9,057 nucleotides of DNA, taken from Thiomonas sp. (GTDB lineage: Bacteria; Pseudomonadota; Gammaproteobacteria; Burkholderiales; Burkholderiaceae_C). The notes below the pieces were generated by a model that was given only the letters and a program-made list of their open reading frames with translations, did no database searches and was not told where the DNA came from. This document shows positions 5,991 to 9,057 of this stretch, piece by piece. A program made the translations under genes and the position numbers. Each line of letters begins with the position of its first letter. The first letter of the stretch is position 1. The stretch covers positions 1 through 9,057 of the forward strand of contig JAQTVS010000097.1 in the NCBI GenBank assembly GCA_028706735.1. Direction: 5' to 3'.

Positions 5991-7001
5991 ATGGCCGCGA
6001 GCTATCCAACGACCTCCATGAATACAACGTCCCAAACGGCCATCGGCGACCCCGGCACGGGTGAGAGGCGCAAACACAGCCCGATGGCGGACTTGCTGTT
6101 TTCCGGCTTGGCGCGCACCGCTGCCATCATTACCCTGGCCACGCTGGCAGGCATCATCGTGTCTCTGTTTATCGGCGCATGGCCTGCGATCAAAGCCACC
6201 GGCTTTGGCTTTTTCACCAGTTCCACCTGGAATCCGACCGACGATCAGTACGGCGGCTTCTCCATGATTTACGGCACGCTGATCACCTCGATCATCGCCC
6301 TGCTGATTGCGGTGCCCGTGAGTTTCGGCATCGCACTGTTTCTCACTGAACTCTCCCCCCTCTGGCTACGCCGTCCGCTGACCACCGCGATCGAACTGCT
6401 CGCCGCCATTCCGTCCATCGTCTACGGGATGTGGGGTTTGCTGGTGTTTGCGCCGATTCTCGCGCAGTATGTGCAGACCCCTTTGCAAAACGCCTTTGGC
6501 GACATCCCGGGCATTGGCTTTCTGTTCCAGGGAGCGCCGGTCGGCATTGGCCTGTTTTCTGCCGGAGTGATTCTTGCCATCATGATCATTCCGTTCATCG
6601 CCTCGGTGATGAAGGATGTGTTCGAGATCACGCCGCCCATGCTCAAGGAATCGGCTTACGGCATTGGCTGCACCACCTGGGAAGTGGTGCGCAATGTGGT
6701 GCTCCCCTATACCAAGGCAGGGGTTATCGGCGGCATCATGCTCGGCCTGGGGCGCGCCTTGGGCGAGACCATGGCGGTGACCTTTATCGTCGGGAACACC
6801 AGCGCGTTCAGCTCCTCGCTGTTCGCCCCCGCCAACACCATCACCTCGGTGCTGGCGAACGAGTTTGCAGAGGCAGGCCCGCTGCATCAGTCGGCCTTGT
6901 TCTACCTGGGCCTGGTGCTGTTCTTCATCACGTTCGTCGTGCTGGCGCTGTCCAAGCTGCTGCTGGCGCAACTGGCCAAAGGCGAGGGCACACGCACATG
7001 A
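5991..7001 (+). CDS. pstC: Phosphate ABC transporter permease PstC, second copy
   Basis: This inner-membrane permease subunit of the Pst importer resembles E. coli PstC nearly end to end after a variable head ([69 protein letters not shown]). Six hydrophobic segments are visible. The EAA-type coupling loop lies at about 208-235 ([20 protein letters not shown]) and GRALGETM at 254-261, with the transport-related Arg and Glu present. The start is uncertain. ATG 5991 (336 residues) has a weak GGA at 5979-5981. ATG 6018 gives 327 residues and ATG 6084 gives 305, while ATG 5931 sits between the two spacer hairpins and is unlikely. E. coli PstC is about 319 residues, so 5991 and 6018 are both plausible. 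The gene ends in an ATGA overlap with pstA, showing tight translational coupling. Confidence 0.95.
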   Translation: MAASYPTTSMNTTSQTAIGDPGTGERRKHSPMADLLFSGLARTAAIITLATLAGIIVSLFIGAWPAIKATGFGFFTSSTWNPTDDQYGGFSMIYGTLITSIIALLIAVPVSFGIALFLTELSPLWLRRPLTTAIELLAAIPSIVYGMWGLLVFAPILAQYVQTPLQNAFGDIPGIGFLFQGAPVGIGLFSAGVILAIMIIPFIASVMKDVFEITPPMLKESAYGIGCTTWEVVRNVVLPYTKAGVIGGIMLGLGRALGETMAVTFIVGNTSAFSSSLFAPANTITSVLANEFAEAGPLHQSALFYLGLVLFFITFVVLALSKLLLAQLAKGEGTRT

Positions 7002-7876
7002 GCGCCACTCACTTGAATCAAGCGACCCGGAGCGATTTCCGCCAGCGCTACTTTGTGCGACGCAAGTCCACCAACGTCGTGGTGCTCACGCTCTCTTTGG
7101 CGGCGATGGCTTTTGGCATGACTTGGCTGCTCTGGATTCTGTTCTCGGTGCTGCAGCTTGGCATTGGCGGCCTGAGCCTGGCGACCTTCACCCAGATGAC
7201 GCCCCCCCCCATGACCGATGGCGGGCTGCTCAACGCCATCTTCGGCTCCGTTGCGATGACCGCGGTCGGCACCGCCCTGGGGACGCCGCTGGGCATCATG
7301 GCGGGGGTGTACCTGTCGGAGTATGGCGCCAACGGCTGGCTGGCCAAGGTGACGCGTTTCATCAACGACATTCTGCTGGCTGCGCCGTCCATCATCATCG
7401 GCCTGTTCGTCTACGCCCTGATCGTGGCCAACACCAAGACCTTCTCGGGTTGGGCTGGGTCGATCGCTCTGGCGCTGCTGGTGGTGCCTGTGGTGGTGCG
7501 CACGACCGAGGACATGCTGCGTCTCGTGCCGGGTTCGTTGCGCGAGGCCGCTTATGCCTTGGGCACGCCGAAGTGGAAGGTGATTTCCGCCGTCATTCTG
7601 CGTGCGGCGCGCGCCGGGGTGCTCACCGGCATCATGCTTGCCGTGGCGCGCATCACAGGCGAGACTGCTCCGCTGCTGTTCACCGCATTGAACAACCAGT
7701 TCTTCAATGCCGGTTTGTCACAGCCGATGGCCAATCTGCCGGTCACCATCTACAACTACGCCATGAGCCCGTACAGCAACTGGCAGAGCCTAGCCTGGGC
7801 TGGCGTGCTGATCATCACCTTCGGTGTGCTGATCGTCAACATCACTGCACGCATCCTGATCCGTCAAAAACACTGA
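6998..7876 (+). CDS. pstA: Phosphate ABC transporter permease PstA, second copy
   Basis: This is the second permease subunit of the E. coli-like Pst importer. The 292-residue product matches E. coli PstA (296) in length and in long stretches: [78 protein letters not shown] and [13 protein letters not shown]. Hydrophobic segments run at about 26-55, 80-108, 122-145, 150-168, 205-232 and 264-286. The ARITGETAP motif (217-225) keeps Arg218, equivalent to E. coli Arg220 that is required for phosphate transport, in contrast to the first PstA here. The ATG at 6998 overlaps the pstC stop by four bases (ATGA), which fixes the start. A run of nine C lies at 7202-7210 within the TPPPM codons. pstB follows after 10 bases. 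Confidence 0.97.
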   Translation: MSATHLNQATRSDFRQRYFVRRKSTNVVVLTLSLAAMAFGMTWLLWILFSVLQLGIGGLSLATFTQMTPPPMTDGGLLNAIFGSVAMTAVGTALGTPLGIMAGVYLSEYGANGWLAKVTRFINDILLAAPSIIIGLFVYALIVANTKTFSGWAGSIALALLVVPVVVRTTEDMLRLVPGSLREAAYALGTPKWKVISAVILRAARAGVLTGIMLAVARITGETAPLLFTALNNQFFNAGLSQPMANLPVTIYNYAMSPYSNWQSLAWAGVLIITFGVLIVNITARILIRQKH

Positions 7877-7886
7877 AAGCCACATC

Positions 7887-8669
7887 ATGAGCGCTGTTGC
7901 CGAAACCCTTCAGAATCCGCCCTGCATGACGGTCAAGAACCTTGATTTCTATTACGGAAAGTACAAGGCGATCAAGAACGTCAACATGGAGATTGCCAAA
8001 AACAAGGTGACGGCCTTCATCGGCCCATCCGGTTGCGGCAAGTCCACGTTGTTGCGGATTTTCAACCGCATGTTCGAGCTGTATCCCGAGCAGCGCGCGG
8101 AAGGCGAAATCCTGCTCGACGGACAGAACATCCTCACCTCCAAGGAAGATGTCTCGCTGGTGCGCGCCAAGATCGGCATGGTGTTCCAGAAGCCCACGCC
8201 GTTTCCGATGTCGATCTATGACAACATCGCCTTCGGCATCAAGCTGTACGAAAAGCTGCCCAAGGCGGAGCTCGACGACCGGGTGGAATGGGCTCTGATC
8301 AAGAGCGCGCTGTGGGGCGAGGTGAAGGACAAGCTGCAGCAGAGCGGGATGAGCATCTCCGGCGGGCAGCAGCAGCGGCTATGCATCGCGCGCGCCATCG
8401 CGATCAAGCCCGAGGTGCTGCTGCTCGATGAGCCCGCGTCGGCGCTCGATCCGATCTCGACCGCCAAGGTCGAGGAACTGGTCATCGAACTCAAGCGCGA
8501 CTACACCGTGGCCATCGTGACCCACAATATGCAGCAGGCTGCGCGTGTGTCCGATTTCACCGCCTATATGTATCTGGGCGAGCTCATCGAGTTTGGCGAA
8601 ACCAATCAAATCTTCCTCAAGCCCAAGAAACAGGAAACCGAGGACTACATCACCGGTCGCTTTGGCTGA
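7887..8669 (+). CDS. pstB: Phosphate ABC transporter ATP-binding protein PstB
   Basis: PstB is the cytoplasmic ATPase that powers phosphate import through PstC/PstA. The 260-residue product (E. coli 257) carries all ABC landmarks: Walker [10 protein letters not shown] (46-54), the Q-loop Gln101 in [11 protein letters not shown], the signature SISGGQQQR (156-164, Ile where Leu is common), Walker B VLLLDEP (177-183), the D-loop SALDP, and the switch His213 in [13 protein letters not shown]. The C-terminal [12 protein letters not shown] is typical of PstB. GAAAG at 7875-7879 precedes the ATG at 7887. It lies 10 bases after pstA and 58 before phoU, in the usual operon order. It is the only ATPase gene in the window although two permease pairs are present, so it may energise both, or a second pstB lies elsewhere. 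Confidence 0.98.
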   Translation: MSAVAETLQNPPCMTVKNLDFYYGKYKAIKNVNMEIAKNKVTAFIGPSGCGKSTLLRIFNRMFELYPEQRAEGEILLDGQNILTSKEDVSLVRAKIGMVFQKPTPFPMSIYDNIAFGIKLYEKLPKAELDDRVEWALIKSALWGEVKDKLQQSGMSISGGQQQRLCIARAIAIKPEVLLLDEPASALDPISTAKVEELVIELKRDYTVAIVTHNMQQAARVSDFTAYMYLGELIEFGETNQIFLKPKKQETEDYITGRFG

Positions 8670-8727
8670 AAAGGCATGATGTCTGCGCGGCGAGCGCCTA
8701 ACCCATTGAATACAGGAGCACAGAATC

Positions 8728-9057
8728 ATGGATGACAAACCCCATCTGTCGACACAGTTCGACGCAGAAATCAATGCCGTCTCCACCCGTGTGCTCGAAA
8801 TGGGCGGGCAGGTCGAGTCGCAACTGGCGCAAGCCATCTATGCCTTGCGCCATCTGGATATCGATGCAGCACGCAACGTGCTGCAGGTGGAAAAGCGCGT
8901 CAACCAGATGGAAGTCGACATTGACGCCGACATCACCCAGATCATCGCCAAGCGCCAGCCCACCGCGCGTGACCTGCGCCTGCTGTTGGCCATTTCCAAG
9001 ACCATCACCAACCTGGAGCGCGCTGGAGACGAGGCGGCGCGCATTGGCCGCATGGCG
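8728..9057 (+). CDS. phoU: Phosphate signalling protein PhoU, N-terminal 110 codons (cut by window end)
   Basis: PhoU is a helical cytoplasmic protein that restrains PhoR/PhoB signalling and Pst activity when phosphate is plentiful. The open frame runs to the last base with no stop; about half of a normal 230-240 residue PhoU is visible. It starts MDDKPHLSTQFDAEINAVST, typical of PhoU (HLSxQFDxEL). The first three-helix repeat shows VEKRVNQMEVDID (54-66) and the acidic metal-site helix TNLERAGDEAARIGRMA, with the E-x-x-x-D motif at Glu97 and Asp101. The ATG at 8728 follows AGGAG at 8714-8718. Its position directly after pstB is the normal one. In related genomes phoB and phoR often follow, but that region is outside the window. 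Confidence 0.96.
   Translation, partial: MDDKPHLSTQFDAEINAVSTRVLEMGGQVESQLAQAIYALRHLDIDAARNVLQVEKRVNQMEVDIDADITQIIAKRQPTARDLRLLLAISKTITNLERAGDEAARIGRMA

Noticed and set aside
4701..6023. Twelve-base direct repeat ACCTCCATGAAT at 4701-4712 and 6012-6023
   Set aside because: One or two 12-base matches are expected by chance in 9 kb. The two sites have different contexts (promoter flank and early pstC coding), and similarity does not extend beyond the 12 bases.
6431..6997. Upstream part of the open frame that contains the second pstA
   Set aside because: It is the +1 shadow of pstC; the real pstA start is the ATGA overlap at 6998.
1..9057. Mobile elements, CRISPR arrays, tRNA or rRNA genes, or a novel defence-type system
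   Set aside because: No transposase, repeat-spacer pattern, terminal inverted repeats or RNA-gene folds were seen; nearly all the sequence is accounted for by known housekeeping and phosphate-transport genes.

Overview
The window is a high-GC, all plus-strand stretch carrying housekeeping genes followed by phosphate-uptake genes. It most likely comes from a betaproteobacterium of the Burkholderiales type. The main evidence is gene order: the end of folP, then glmM, then pst genes and phoU is the neighbourhood I know from that group. The second PstS, PstC, PstA and PstB also resemble the E. coli proteins closely over most of their length. The genus cannot be fixed from sequence reading alone. 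No RNA genes, insertion sequences, CRISPR arrays or prophage parts were seen.

Layout. Positions 1-191 are the last 62 codons of folP (dihydropteroate synthase). Positions 238-1557 are a complete glmM (phosphoglucosamine mutase). Positions 1558-1707 form a regulatory gap with a likely PhoB-dependent promoter and a leader hairpin. Next is a first phosphate-transport set: pstS (1708-2790), a strong intrinsic-terminator-like hairpin (2811-2849), pstC (2870-3826) and pstA (3819-4673, overlapping pstC). A second regulatory gap (4674-4835) carries a promoter closely resembling the first. It precedes a second, E. coli-like set: pstS (4836-5867), two tandem hairpins (5891-5966), pstC (about 5991-7001), pstA (6998-7876), pstB (7887-8669) and the first 110 codons of phoU (8728-9057, cut by the window end).

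How they work together. Each PstS is a periplasmic phosphate-binding protein, each PstC/PstA pair is a membrane channel, and PstB is the ATPase that drives transport. PhoU links the transporter to PhoR/PhoB signalling. Only one pstB lies in the window, so both permease pairs may share it, or a second ATPase may be encoded elsewhere. The two PstS proteins belong to clearly different branches. The first resembles Mycobacterium tuberculosis PstS1 (an Asp where E. coli PstS has a phosphate-binding Thr), the second is the classical proteobacterial type. The first PstA also lacks the arginine equivalent to E. coli PstA Arg220, which the second PstA keeps.

The families are all known, and I see no wholly undescribed system. 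The points worth a second look are the tandem pairing of two divergent Pst systems with one ATPase, the near-identical promoter architecture, the terminator or hairpins inside each pstS-pstC spacer, and the altered residues in the first set.
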